Shown: positions 8,788-17,341 of the stretch, piece by piece | Numbering within the stretch: position 1 is the stretch's first letter | Layout of the letters: each line of letters starts with the position of its first letter | Source of the DNA: Streptomyces spongiicola | GTDB taxonomy: Bacteria > Actinomycetota > Actinomycetes > Streptomycetales > Streptomycetaceae | Assembly: GCF_003122365.1 (NCBI RefSeq) | Contig: NZ_CP029254.1 | Span: 1,813,001 to 1,877,000, forward strand | Reading direction: 5' to 3' | DNA: 64,000 nucleotides | Translations under genes and position numbers: made by a program | Notes under the pieces: generated by a model | What the model was told of the DNA's origin: nothing | What the model saw: the letters and a program-made list of their open reading frames with translations, nothing else | The model's database searches: none

Positions 8788-9792
8788 GTGGCCGAGGAAG
8801 CCGTCCGCACCGCAGACCACCTCCGGACCGGAGACCTGATCGAACTGGACGGACTGGAGAAGGTCTTCGACGTACGCCGCAGAACGGGACCGCTGCGCCG
8901 CGAGAAGACACGGGTGCGGGCAGTCGACGGCATCAGCTTCACCGTCTCGCGCGGCGAGATGGTCGGCTACATCGGCCCCAACGGCGCCGGGAAGTCCACC
9001 ACCATCAAGATGCTGACGGGCATCCTGACCCCCAGCGGAGGGCGGCTGCGCGTCGCCGGGATCGACCCGTCGCGCGAACGCACCCGGCTCGCCCGGCGCA
9101 TCGGCGTGGTCTTCGGGCAGCGCACGACACTCTGGTGGGACCTGCCGCTGATCGACTCCTACCGGCTGATGCACCGGATGTACCGGATCCCGGACGCCCG
9201 CTACCGGCAGAACCTGGAGCGCTGCGTCGAACTGCTCGACCTCGGCGCCCTGCTGGACGTGCCCGTACGGCAGCTCTCCCTCGGCCAGCGCATGCGCGGC
9301 GACATCGCCGCCGCCCTGCTGCACGACCCCGAGGTCCTCTACCTCGACGAACCCACCATCGGCCTCGACGTCGTCTCCAAGGCCAAGGTGCGCGAGTTCC
9401 TGCGCGACCTCAACGCCGAACGCGCGACGACCGTCCTGCTCACCACCCACGACCTCACCGACATCGAGCACCTGTGCAACCGCGTCATGGTCATCGACCA
9501 CGGGCGGCTCGTCTACGACGGCACCCTCGCCGGACTCCACGAGATCGCGCCGGGCGAGCGCATCCTCGTCGTGGACCTCGAACACCGCCTCCCGCCCATC
9601 GAGGTCGCGGGCGCACGGCCGGTACGGGTGGAGGGCCCGCGCCAGTGGCTGGCGTTCCCGGCCTCCGCCTCCGCGGCGCCGATCGTGGCCGCCATCGCCG
9701 ACGGCTATCCGCTGGTGGACCTGTCGCTACGGGAACCCGACATCGAGTCGGTGATCGCGAGGATGTACGCGGAGCGTCCGACGGCCCCGTGA
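8788..9792 (+). CDS. ABC exporter ATP-binding subunit
   Basis: Cytoplasmic ATPase of 334 residues that powers the two upstream permeases. Walker A is GPNGAGKST, the signature is LSLGQRMRGD, Walker B is LYLDEPTIGLD, and the switch His lies in TTHD. The N-terminus has an insertion before Walker A (VRRRTGPLRREKTRVRAV) and the C-terminus has the extra domain typical of DRI-like ABC-2 ATPases. It starts 3 bp after the second permease stop. By gene content this is an ABC-2 exporter; the cargo is unknown. Confidence 0.93.
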   Translation: MAEEAVRTADHLRTGDLIELDGLEKVFDVRRRTGPLRREKTRVRAVDGISFTVSRGEMVGYIGPNGAGKSTTIKMLTGILTPSGGRLRVAGIDPSRERTRLARRIGVVFGQRTTLWWDLPLIDSYRLMHRMYRIPDARYRQNLERCVELLDLGALLDVPVRQLSLGQRMRGDIAAALLHDPEVLYLDEPTIGLDVVSKAKVREFLRDLNAERATTVLLTTHDLTDIEHLCNRVMVIDHGRLVYDGTLAGLHEIAPGERILVVDLEHRLPPIEVAGARPVRVEGPRQWLAFPASASAAPIVAAIADGYPLVDLSLREPDIESVIARMYAERPTAP

Positions 9793-9797
9793 GGCCC

Positions 9798-9836
9798 GGC
9801 AGACGGCAGACGGCAGACGGCAGACGGCAGACGGCA
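9798..9836. repeat. Heptamer tandem repeat (GGCAGAC)n
   Basis: Five perfect GGCAGAC units and a partial sixth begin a few bases after the ATPase stop. The rest of the 9793-10253 gap continues with degenerate 16-bp or so near repeats of the type CAGACCAGTCGACG, then GC-rich DNA without a gene I can support. Confidence 0.88.
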
Positions 9837-10253
9837 CAGACCAGTCGACCGACATGCGGACCCGTCGACACGCAGACCAGTCGACGCACAGACCCGTCGG
9901 CACGCAGAGCCGTCGGCACACCGACCGGTCGGCACGCAGGCCAGTCGGCCGGCGCCGCGCACGGAAGGGCCCACCGGCCGACGACGTCCTCGACGACACC
10001 CGCCGTACCGGCCCTCCCCTCACGGCCGCACCACCCCCCGCCCCGGTCCATCCGGTACGAGAGCGACCACCCGCAACGTCGCGCTCCTCCCGGGTTGTCG
10101 GGGCGGGCAAGCCCTCTCCCCGTCCCCGTTCCCGGGCCCCCATGGGTCGGGCAGGCTCCGTATCCGGCCCCTCAGGGTCCGTGCGGTCCCCCGGCACCCG
10201 GCCGCCGAGACCTTCCCGGCAGCCCCGTCCGGCCGAGGCACTAGGCTGACCGC

Positions 10254-10955
10254 ATGACGAGCGACCTTCCGGATATGCGGGCCTCCGACGCCGAGCGGGA
10301 GCGGATCGCCGAGCTGCTGCGGAACGCCGTCGCCGAGGGCCGCCTCGACATGGACGAGTTCGGGGACCGGCTCGACGCCGCCTACAAGGCACGTACGCGC
10401 GGAGAACTGGAGCCCCTCGTGCGGGACCTGCCGACTCCCGGCGGCAGCCCGGCGCCCCCCGCCGCCGCAGCGGCCCCCGGCACCATGGACCACGCCCGGC
10501 GTATCGGCGGGCCACCGACGTCCAAGGGCGCGTTCGCGTTCTGGAGCGGCTTCGGCCGCAGGGGCACCTGGACCGTGGCCCGCAGGTTCACCGCCGTCGT
10601 ACTGCAGGGGGGCGGCGAGATCGACCTGCGGGAGGCCGACTTCGAGGACCGGGACACCGTCATCCGCTGCTTCACCCTGATGGGCGGCATCCATATCACC
10701 GCCCCTCCGGACCTGCATGTCGACGTCAGGGGCTTCGGCGTCATGGGCGGCTTCGGCGAGGCGGGTTCCGGCGGCGACCCCGACGACATCGCCCCCGGCT
10801 CACCCCGAGTGACCGTCACCGGCTTCGCCCTCATGGGCGGCGTCGGCGTCGAGCGCAAACTCCGCAGGGCCGACAAGCAGCGCCTGAAGGAGGCCCGCAA
10901 GCGGGGACGCCTGGAGAAGCGCAAGGACGGCGGGTCGCCGGACGAGCGGGCGTAG
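10254..10955 (+). CDS. DUF1707 protein with LiaF-like C-terminal domain
   Basis: The 233-residue protein starts with the DUF1707 (SHOCT-like) signature: MRASDAERERIAELLRNAV, GRLDMDEFGDRLDAAYKART. A variable linker is followed by a domain resembling the cell-wall-active antibiotic response family (VVLQGGGEIDLREADF, FTLMGGIHI, FGVMGGFGE). The C-terminus is strongly basic. No membrane helix is obvious. TAGGCT lies 6 bp before the ATG and no ribosome binding site is seen, which would fit a leaderless transcript. Family members are thought to act in envelope stress or developmental regulation, but the role here is inferred. Confidence 0.82.
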   Translation: MTSDLPDMRASDAERERIAELLRNAVAEGRLDMDEFGDRLDAAYKARTRGELEPLVRDLPTPGGSPAPPAAAAAPGTMDHARRIGGPPTSKGAFAFWSGFGRRGTWTVARRFTAVVLQGGGEIDLREADFEDRDTVIRCFTLMGGIHITAPPDLHVDVRGFGVMGGFGEAGSGGDPDDIAPGSPRVTVTGFALMGGVGVERKLRRADKQRLKEARKRGRLEKRKDGGSPDERA

Positions 10956-11065
10956 CGCTCCCACGCTCCTCGGGCCACGTCCCCGCCGACGTGACCATCC
11001 GATCGTCCACTCGTTACTCCGTGCGAGACGACGAACGCACGGACGGCACGGAGGGGGCGCACGCC

Positions 11066-11728
11066 ATGCCGGTGAGCCCGTACACGCGTGAACGCCTGAC
11101 AGCGGCGGCGAGGACGTCGCGGACGCTGTCGGAGGCGCTGGGGAAACTGGGGGTGGAGGCGAAGGGGGCTTCGAGGTCGTACATCCGCACCCGTATGAAG
11201 CGGCTCGGCGTGGACACCTCGCACTTCGAGCGGGAGGGGACGAGGTGGACCCGGGAGATCCTCGAAGCCGCGGTCGCGGAGTCGACCAACCTGTGCGAGG
11301 TGCTGCGTCGGCTGGGTGTCGACGTGGTGGGTGGTCAGCACACGCACATCGCTCGCCGCGTCCGAGCGCTGGAGATCGACATCTCGCATTTCACCACACC
11401 CCAGCGCACGGAGAAGGCCCGTGGCAACCACCGCCGGCTGACGGCGGAGGACATCCTGGTCGACAACCACACCGGACACGGTGGCCGCACACCCCACCAG
11501 AGGCTGCGGAGGGCCCTGCTCGAGTGGGGTATGAGTGAGCGCTGCGCGCTCTGTGGGATGGAGCCAGTGTGGCATGGGCGTCGGCTCCCCCTCGAGATCG
11601 ACCACATCGACGGCGACTGGCGCAACAACCGCGCCGAGAATCTGCGGTTCCTCTGCCCCAACTGCCACTCGACCACGGACACCTATCGCGGACGGGCCAA
11701 GGCTCGGATCAAGCGGGCGCAGTCGTGA
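11066..11728 (+). CDS. HNH endonuclease with two helical repeat modules
   Basis: A 220-residue predicted DNA endonuclease. Two N-terminal modules of about 35 residues (TLSEALGKLGVEAKG to DTSHF; NLCEVLRRLGVDVVG to DISHF) resemble the SHF modules of phage HNH proteins and probably bind DNA. The C-terminal HNH domain has CALCGMEP, the EIDHIDGDW core, NNRAENLRFLCPNC, and the final His, with four Cys for a structural zinc. The ATG at this position has GAGGGGG upstream; the frame opens 25 codons earlier without similarity. It overlaps the next HNH gene by 4 bp. Confidence 0.9.
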   Translation: MPVSPYTRERLTAAARTSRTLSEALGKLGVEAKGASRSYIRTRMKRLGVDTSHFEREGTRWTREILEAAVAESTNLCEVLRRLGVDVVGGQHTHIARRVRALEIDISHFTTPQRTEKARGNHRRLTAEDILVDNHTGHGGRTPHQRLRRALLEWGMSERCALCGMEPVWHGRRLPLEIDHIDGDWRNNRAENLRFLCPNCHSTTDTYRGRAKARIKRAQS

Positions 11729-12234
11729 GCGTCACGTCCCGCCGCAGGGGCCGCCGACCGACCGCATCCGAGTTGGCCGCGGCCGTCGCCGCTTCGCATT
11801 CGCTGGCGGCCGTACTCAAACGACTGGGCCGCCCAGACAACGGCGGCCAACGCGTCCGGCTGAAGCAGTGGATCGCAGAGGCGCGCCTCGACACCGGCCA
11901 CTTCCTGGGGCAAGCCCACCAGAGAGGCATGCCCGGCACCACCCCTCCCCTCCGCGCCGAGGACGTACTCGTAAAGCACGACGGCAAGCGCCGCCGGAAG
12001 GCCGAGCAGCTACGCCGCGCCCTCGCGGAGATCGGGAGAGTCACGAAGTGTGCCGAGTGCGGAACGGGCCCGGAATGGCACGGTCGCGCCATGACCCTTG
12101 AGGTCGACCACGTGAGCGGTGACTGGAGCGACGACCGGGCCCAGAATCTCCGACTCCTCTGCCCCAACTGCCACGCCGCAACCAGTACGTGGTGCAGAGG
12201 GCAGCAGTACCCGGCACAGGGGCGCCGCCGCTGA
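11725..12234 (+). CDS. Second HNH endonuclease, tandem paralogue
   Basis: A 169-residue protein starting at the GTG that overlaps the preceding stop (GTGA), so translation is coupled. It has one helical module (SLAAVLKRLGRPDNGG to DTGHF) and an HNH domain with CAECGTGPEW, EVDHVSGDW, NLRLLCPNCHAATS. The domain order and spacing match the upstream gene, so the pair arose by duplication with loss or gain of one module. It ends 61 bp before tRNA-Leu. Whether either enzyme cleaves chromosomal or phage DNA is not known. Confidence 0.88.
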   Translation: MSVTSRRRGRRPTASELAAAVAASHSLAAVLKRLGRPDNGGQRVRLKQWIAEARLDTGHFLGQAHQRGMPGTTPPLRAEDVLVKHDGKRRRKAEQLRRALAEIGRVTKCAECGTGPEWHGRAMTLEVDHVSGDWSDDRAQNLRLLCPNCHAATSTWCRGQQYPAQGRRR

Positions 12235-12295
12235 ACCAGATCCTGAAGCCACCCGCGCCATAGACACTGCGGGACCGCTACGATGGCTGGCGCGA

Positions 12296-12379
12296 GCGGT
12301 CGTTGCTGAATTGGCATAAGCGGGTGTTTTAGGGGCACCTGGGAGCAATCCCATGTGGGTTCGAGTCCCACCGGCCGCA
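12296..12379 (+). tRNA. tRNA-Leu(UAG)
   Basis: A full cloverleaf can be drawn. The acceptor stem pairs GCGGTCG with CGGCCGC (one G-T pair). The anticodon stem GGTGT/GCACC carries loop TTTAGGG with anticodon TAG. A class II long variable arm TGGGA/TCCCA is present, and the T arm is GTGGG-TTCGAGT-CCCAC. The discriminator is A and CCA is not encoded. It reads CUA codons. TACGAT about 12 bp upstream could be its -10 element. Confidence 0.95.
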
Positions 12380-12392
12380 CAGCTGCAAAGTA

Positions 12393-12428
12393 GAAGGCCG
12401 GGCTCACGAGCTTGAGAGCCCGGCCTTC
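12393..12428. terminator. Strong bidirectional hairpin after tRNA-Leu
   Basis: GAAGGCCGGGCTC pairs with GAGCCCGGCCTTC across a short loop. It sits between the tRNA and the convergent rdgB gene and can serve both strands. Confidence 0.85.
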
Positions 12429-12440
12429 GCCGCATGGACC

Positions 12441-13043
12441 TCAGCCCAGCAGCTCCCGCACCACCGGTAGCAGCGCCCGGAACGCCTTCCCCCGGTGGCT
12501 GATCGCGTTCTTCTCCTCGGGGCTCAGCTGAGCGCAGGTCCGCGTCTCGCCGTCCGGCTGGAGGATCGGGTCGTAGCCGAAGCCGTTGGTCCCGGCCGGG
12601 ACATGGCGCAGGGTGCCGCGCAGACGGCCCTCGACCACGCGCTCCGTGCCGTCGGGAAGGGCCAGGGCGGCCGCGCAGGCGAAGTGGGCGGCGCGGTGTT
12701 CCTCGGAGATGTCGGAGAGCTGGGCGAGCAGGAGTTCGAGGTTGGCCGTGTCGTCGCCGTGGGTGCCCGACCAGCGGGCGGAGAAGATGCCCGGGGCGCC
12801 GCCGAGGACGTCGACGCACAGGCCGGAGTCGTCGGCGACGGCCGGGAGTCCGGTGGCCCGGGCCAGGGCGTGTGCCTTGAGCAGGGCGTTCTCGGCGAAG
12901 GTGACGCCGGTTTCCCTGACGTCGGGGATCTCGGGGTAGGCGTCGGTGCCGACGAGTTCATGGCCGAGTCCGGAGTCGGCGAGGATCGCGCGGAGTTCGG
13001 TGATCTTTCCGGGATTGCGGGTGGCGAGGATCAGGCGGGTCAT
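12441..13043 (-). CDS. rdgB: XTP/dITP diphosphatase (HAM1/RdgB family)
   Basis: Hydrolyses non-canonical purine nucleoside triphosphates (dITP, XTP) to monophosphates and so keeps them out of DNA. The 200-residue protein starts with the family signature LILATRNPGKITEL and contains VADDSGLCVDVLGGAPGIFSARW as the metal and base-binding region, read in two overlapping parts. GFGYDPIL and the SHRGKAF motif near the C-terminus are also present. The start is the ATG where similarity begins; the frame is open far upstream as a by-product of GC content. The next genes on this strand are a lipoprotein and rph. Confidence 0.95.
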   Translation of the reverse strand: MTRLILATRNPGKITELRAILADSGLGHELVGTDAYPEIPDVRETGVTFAENALLKAHALARATGLPAVADDSGLCVDVLGGAPGIFSARWSGTHGDDTANLELLLAQLSDISEEHRAAHFACAAALALPDGTERVVEGRLRGTLRHVPAGTNGFGYDPILQPDGETRTCAQLSPEEKNAISHRGKAFRALLPVVRELLG

Positions 13044-13189
13044 GCGCCCAGTATCTCCGCGCCGGTGGTGGGGCGGGCGCCGCGGGTGGTGCCCACGGCG
13101 CCCGGTGGGGTCGGGCGCCCGGTACGGCAGGATCCGGCACCCGGTGGGGTCGGGTCCAGCCGTACGACGGGGTCCGGCGCCCGCTCCGC

Positions 13190-13567
13190 TCAGGGGGTGC
13201 AGACCTTGCCGAGTTCGGCGGCGGCGTCGGTGACCGGCGTGATGTCCGGGGTGGCGTCGCCGTTCTCGACGGACGCGCGGACGTTGTCGACTCCCTTGGA
13301 GAGGTCGTCGACGGCCTTGGAGAGGTCGGCGTTGTCGGTGGTGTCCTTGAGGCTTCCGAGTTCCCTGTCGATGTCGTTCAGGGCTTCGGTCAGCTGTGTC
13401 GGGTCCCCGGAGGCGGTGGCGACCGCCCGGGAGAGCCCGTCGACGCTGGTGGCTATGGCGTCGGCGGTCTTGACGCAGTCCAGGGCCTTGTCGACGGCGC
13501 CGCAGCCGACGGCTCCGGTGAGCGCGACGGCGGTGACGACGGCGAGTGCGATGCGGCGGCTGCGCAT
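13190..13567 (-). CDS. Small secreted lipoprotein, helical, unknown function
   Basis: A 125-residue protein with a basic N-terminus, a hydrophobic segment and a lipobox-like AVGC at about residues 19-22, so the mature protein likely begins at Cys22 and is anchored outside the membrane. The mature part is rich in Asp, Leu and Ala with heptad-like patterns (DLSKAVDDLSKGVDNVRASV), suggesting a helical bundle. It contains further Cys residues at about 31 and near the C-terminus that could form a disulfide. I do not recognise a function. It lies between rph and rdgB on the same strand. Confidence 0.82.
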   Translation of the reverse strand: MRSRRIALAVVTAVALTGAVGCGAVDKALDCVKTADAIATSVDGLSRAVATASGDPTQLTEALNDIDRELGSLKDTTDNADLSKAVDDLSKGVDNVRASVENGDATPDITPVTDAAAELGKVCTP

Positions 13568-13738
13568 GGGACGGTCCCTCCCGGGTTCTCGGACGGGCGT
13601 ACGGTTCGGCCCGTACGCCCATGGCTGCTGTGACGCCGGCGGTGGCGTCCTCGGTTGCTTCTCTGCTCCCGGAGGGGGCTGCGCCCCGGGGAGACCGGCC
13701 GGGGGCTGCCCCGGGTCACGCCGGTCGGCACCCCTCGG

Positions 13739-14476
13739 TCATCCGACCGGAGGGGTGGCGAGTGCGGCGGTCTGGAGCGCCGCGAGGTCGGCGCAGCCGC
13801 CCGTGGCGAGGTCGAGGAGGGCGTTGAGCTCCTTGCGGTCGAAGGGCTCGGCCTCGGCGGTGCCCTGGACCTCGACGAACCGGCCGTCGCCGGTGCAGAC
13901 GACGTTCATGTCGGTCTCGGCGCGTACGTCCTCCTCGTAGCAGAGGTCGAGGAGGGGTGTGCCGTCGACGATGCCGACGGAGACGGCGGCGACGGTGCCG
14001 GTGAGGGGCTTGCGGCCGGCCTTGACGAGCTTGTTGGCCTGGGCCCAGGCGACGGCGTCGGCGAGGGCGACGTAGGCGCCGGTGATGGCGGTGGTCCGGG
14101 TGCCGCCGTCCGCCTGGAGGACGTCGCAGTCGAGGACGACGGTGTTCTCTCCGAGGGCCTTGCAGTCGATGACGGCGCGCAGGGACCGGCCGATGAGGCG
14201 GGAGATCTCGTGGGTGCGGCCGCCGATCCTGCCGCGGACGGACTCCCGGTCGCCGCGGGTGTTGGTGGAGCGCGGCAGCATGGAGTACTCGGCGGTGACC
14301 CAGCCTTCCCCGCTGCCCTTGCGCCAGCGGGGGACTCCCTCGGTGACGGAGGCGGTGCAGAAGACCTTGGTGTCGCCGAAGGCGATGAGGACGGAGCCCT
14401 CTGCGTGCTTGCTCCAACCGCGTTCGATGGTGACGGGTCGGAGCTGTTCGGGGGTGCGGCCGTCGATACGAGACAT
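13739..14476 (-). CDS. rph: Ribonuclease PH
   Basis: Phosphorolytic 3' to 5' exoribonuclease that trims tRNA precursors. The 245-residue protein has the usual length and motifs: [19 protein letters not shown], the RNA-binding and phosphate region [30 protein letters not shown], and [17 protein letters not shown]. It forms a hexamer in known members. The ATG follows a short leader and no alternative is needed. Confidence 0.96.
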   Translation of the reverse strand: MSRIDGRTPEQLRPVTIERGWSKHAEGSVLIAFGDTKVFCTASVTEGVPRWRKGSGEGWVTAEYSMLPRSTNTRGDRESVRGRIGGRTHEISRLIGRSLRAVIDCKALGENTVVLDCDVLQADGGTRTTAITGAYVALADAVAWAQANKLVKAGRKPLTGTVAAVSVGIVDGTPLLDLCYEEDVRAETDMNVVCTGDGRFVEVQGTAEAEPFDRKELNALLDLATGGCADLAALQTAALATPPVG

Positions 14477-14701
14477 GTGGTGAGCCTATCCGCACCCGGG
14501 TGAGGGCCCGTTCCGCCGGGCGGCTTGCGGGGCCGCCCGGGAACGGGCCCTTCACGGGGGAGGCCCGTGCCGAGGGGCCGGGGCCCGTCGTCAGCGGCGC
14601 CGTCTCCCGCGGGTGGGCGCGGAGGCGACGGCGTAGCAGTGGGCATGGCGAACGCCGGTGCCGTCTCCCGCGGGTGGGCGCGGAGGCGGCTCGCGGGCGG
14701 G

Positions 14702-14935
14702 TCACATCATGTCCTCGATGTCCGAGGCGATGGGGTCGGCGTCGGTGCCGATGACGACCTGGACGGCGGTTCCCATCCTGACGACGCCGTGGGCTCCGGC
14801 GGCCTTCAGCGCGGCCTCGTCGACCTTGCCCGGGTCCACGACCTCGGTGCGCAGCCGGGTGATGCAGCCCTCGACCTCTTCGATGTTGTCGATGCCGCCG
14901 AGCCCGGCGACGATCTTCTCAGCCTTGCTGGCCAT
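14702..14935 (-). CDS. nagF: PTS glucose-family EIIB protein, N-acetylglucosamine type
   Basis: A stand-alone 77-residue EIIB domain that passes phosphate from EIIA (Crr) to the sugar during uptake. The phosphorylated Cys is in EEVEGCITRLRTEV near residue 24, matching the glucose-family EIIB motif. It is divergent from the EIIC gene at 15242, the layout of the GlcNAc system of streptomycetes, hence the symbol. A candidate DasR operator lies in the shared upstream region. Confidence 0.88.
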   Translation of the reverse strand: MASKAEKIVAGLGGIDNIEEVEGCITRLRTEVVDPGKVDEAALKAAGAHGVVRMGTAVQVVIGTDADPIASDIEDMM

Positions 14936-15009
14936 GTCCTTCTCCCTGCGTTCGAGAGGCCCGTTCGGGGCGCTCGGCGCTGCCTCGGCCCACCGCCGGT
15001 CCGTTGCGG

Positions 15010-15058
15010 CACGTGGTGCACGTGATGCACGTGATGCACGTGATGCACGCGGTGCACG
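15010..15058. repeat. Nonamer tandem repeat (GTGATGCAC)n between nagF and nagE2
   Basis: Five or more near-perfect 9-bp units of the type ACGTGATGC lie in the 306-bp divergent intergenic region, about 130 bp from the DasR site. The units contain alternating GTGCAC/GCACGTG palindromes, so the array is also rich in short inverted repeats. Confidence 0.85.
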
Positions 15059-15183
15059 GTTGGCCCATCTTCATGGGCGGGTGATCGCCGGTTGTCGAAT
15101 GATGGCGACCACCGGCGGCCCGCTTCCGCGGCGGCCCCCGGCCGGGCCACGGGTGGACCGGGGCCGCGCCGGGCCCTACCACA

Positions 15184-15199
15184 ACTGGTCTACACCAGT
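15184..15199. promoter_or_regulatory. DasR-responsive element (dre)
   Basis: ACTGGTCTACACCAGT is a 16-bp near-perfect palindrome matching the dre consensus bound by the GntR-family GlcNAc regulator DasR. It lies 42 bp before the EIIC start. It probably couples both divergent genes to glucosamine-6-phosphate levels. Confidence 0.9.
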
Positions 15200-15241
15200 C
15201 TGCGCCACCTGCCAAACCAGGCGACTTCCGGGAGGACGCCG

Positions 15242-16537
15242 ATGAGCACCGAGAGCGCGGCGGTACCGGGCCGGACCTGGCGGCACAGGTCGTTCCAGGG
15301 GCTCCAGAAGATGGGGCGCAGCCTCCAGCTCCCCATCGCCGTGCTGCCGGCGGCCGGCATCCTCAACCGCCTCGGCCAACCGGACGTCTTCGGCGACCAG
15401 GGTCTCGGATGGACGGACGTCGCCAGGGTGATGGGCGGGGCCGGTGGCGCGCTGCTGGATTCGGGCCTCGGGCTGCCGCTGCTCTTCTGCGTGGGTGTCG
15501 CGATCGGCATGGCGAGGAGGTCGGACGGCTCGACGGCGCTCGCCGCGGTGGCGGGCTTCCTCGTGTACTACGGAGTGGTCCGGGAGTTCCCGGAGGAGTG
15601 CGTGGACCCGGCGACCCCGGTGGACACCGGCTGCCGGGCGCTGGACGGTACGGTCACGGCCTTCACCTACCAGAACCCGGGTGTGTTCGGCGGCATCGTG
15701 ATGGGCCTGACGACGGCCTATGTGTGGCAGCGCTTCCACCGCACCAGGCTGGTGGACTGGCTGGGCTTCTTCAACGGCCGCAGGCTCGTGCCGATCATCA
15801 TGGCCTTCGCCGGGATCGCGTTCGCGGCGCTGTGTCTGTGGGTCTGGCCGCCGGTCGGCGCGGCGCTGGAGGGTTTCAGCGGCTGGCTTCAGGACCTGGG
15901 TGCGTGGGGCGCCGGCATCTTCGGGGTGGCCAACCGGGCGCTGCTGGTGGTGGGTCTGCACCAGTTCCTGAACGTGCCGCTGTGGTTCCAGTTCGGCTCG
16001 TACACCAAGCCGGACGGCACGGTGGTGCACGGCGACATCAACATGTTCCTCAGCGGGGACCCGGACGCGGGCCTGTTCCTGACGGGCTTCTTCCCGATCA
16101 TGATGTTCGCCCTGCCGGCCGCGGCGCTGGCGATCACGCACTGCGCGAAGCCGCACCGGCGCGCCGAGGTGGGCGGGCTGATGATGTCGGCGGCGCTGAC
16201 GTCGTTCGTCACGGGCATCACGGAGCCGCTGGAGTACTCGTTCATGTTCGTCGCCCCGGTGCTGTACGCGATCCACGCGGTGCTCACCGGCGTCTCGATG
16301 GCGGTGACCTGGGCGCTGGGCGTCAAGGACGGCTTCTCCTTCTCGGCGGGCTTCATCGACTACGTGATCAACTGGGGTCTGGCGACGAAACCCTGGCTGA
16401 TCGTCCCGATCGGCCTCGGTTTCGCGGTGGTGTACTACGCGGTCTTCCGTTTCGCCATCACCAGGTTCGACATCAAGACGCCGGGGCGCGAGCCGGACGA
16501 GATCGGCGACGAACTGGAACGCGAGGTCACCAGGTAG
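15242..16537 (+). CDS. nagE2: PTS EIIC permease for N-acetylglucosamine
   Basis: Membrane component of 431 residues that binds and transports the sugar. The glucose/GlcNAc EIIC pattern is clear: LQLPIAVLPAAGILNRLG near the N-terminus, FGGIVMGL, and the sugar-binding GITEPLEYSFMFVAP near residue 325. About ten membrane segments are predicted. It contains no EIIB or EIIA, so it depends on the divergent EIIB and a soluble EIIA. The ATG has GGAGGA 5 bp upstream. The 38-residue basic N-terminus is typical of actinomycete members. Confidence 0.92.
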   Translation: MSTESAAVPGRTWRHRSFQGLQKMGRSLQLPIAVLPAAGILNRLGQPDVFGDQGLGWTDVARVMGGAGGALLDSGLGLPLLFCVGVAIGMARRSDGSTALAAVAGFLVYYGVVREFPEECVDPATPVDTGCRALDGTVTAFTYQNPGVFGGIVMGLTTAYVWQRFHRTRLVDWLGFFNGRRLVPIIMAFAGIAFAALCLWVWPPVGAALEGFSGWLQDLGAWGAGIFGVANRALLVVGLHQFLNVPLWFQFGSYTKPDGTVVHGDINMFLSGDPDAGLFLTGFFPIMMFALPAAALAITHCAKPHRRAEVGGLMMSAALTSFVTGITEPLEYSFMFVAPVLYAIHAVLTGVSMAVTWALGVKDGFSFSAGFIDYVINWGLATKPWLIVPIGLGFAVVYYAVFRFAITRFDIKTPGREPDEIGDELEREVTR

Positions 16538-16591
16538 CGGGCCGCGTTCCCGGTGACCGTGGCGAGGCCGTGGTCGCCCCCACCGCCACCG

Positions 16592-16640
16592 TCGGCATCG
16601 GCATCGGCATCGGCATCGGCATCGGCATCGGCATCGGCAC
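16592..16640. repeat. Hexamer tandem repeat (GGCATC)n
   Basis: About eight perfect GGCATC units follow the EIIC gene, then CACCAC- and GCCACC-rich DNA. The 16538-16920 gap between convergent nagE2 and the universal stress gene holds no gene I can support. Confidence 0.88.
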
Positions 16641-16920
16641 ACCACCACCGTCGGCACCACCACCGCCACCGGCGGCTTCAGCACCGCGGCCACCGCCGCC
16701 ACCGGCGCGACATACGTCAACCCCGGTGTCCCCGGCGGCACCGTCACGGGTCTGCTCGCCCCCCGGCGCCCGCGCCGCGGCCTCGGAGGACCCGCGCCGC
16801 CGGCCTCGGAGGATCGGAGGACCCCGTGGCCGGGCCGGCGGCCGTTCCCGGGACGTTCCCGCCGCTGTTCCCGCCGCCGTTCCCGGCGCGTTCCCTCGGC
16901 CTTCTGGCAGCGGCCCCCGC

Positions 16921-17340
16921 TCAGGCCTCCGCCGCAGGGACGCAGAGCACCGGAATCCGCGAGATGTGCAGCAGTCTGTGCGGGGTCGAGCCCAGGAGCG
17001 CGCCGCGCAGTGGGCTCTCGCCGTAGCTGCCGACGACGATCACGCGGGCGTCGTGGCGCTCGGCGGCGTCGAGCAGGGCTTCCGCCGGCTTCTGGTCGAG
17101 GATCTCGACCGCCGAGGCCACACCGGCGTCGTCCGCCGCCGCGACCGCGTGCGCCAGGGCGACTCTGCCGGACTGGCGGATCGTCTCCAGATGGGTCTGG
17201 TACTCCTCGCCGAGCGTGCCCGGGGGCGCCGCGCCGAAGACCAGGACGAGCGGCTCGCGAAAGGCGGCGGCCATCTCGACGGCCACGCCCAGGGCCCGCA
17301 CCGAGCCCGGCGACTCGTCGTATCCGAGGACGACGGGCAT
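16921..17340 (-). CDS. Universal stress protein (UspA family)
   Basis: A single-domain 139-residue cytoplasmic Usp. The ATP-binding pattern GSYGESPLRGALLGSTPHRLL is close to the G2xG9xGS motif, and the N-terminus has VVLGYDESPGS. It begins 1 bp after the upstream permease stop, so the two form one transcription unit. It may sense nucleotide state and modulate the transporter, but that is inference from position. Confidence 0.92.
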   Translation of the reverse strand: MPVVLGYDESPGSVRALGVAVEMAAAFREPLVLVFGAAPPGTLGEEYQTHLETIRQSGRVALAHAVAAADDAGVASAVEILDQKPAEALLDAAERHDARVIVVGSYGESPLRGALLGSTPHRLLHISRIPVLCVPAAEA

Positions 17341-17341
17341 C

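Noticed and set aside
12296..12379. tRNA-Leu as bldA (UUA-reading)
   Set aside because: The anticodon is UAG, which reads CUA. It is not the UAA anticodon of bldA.
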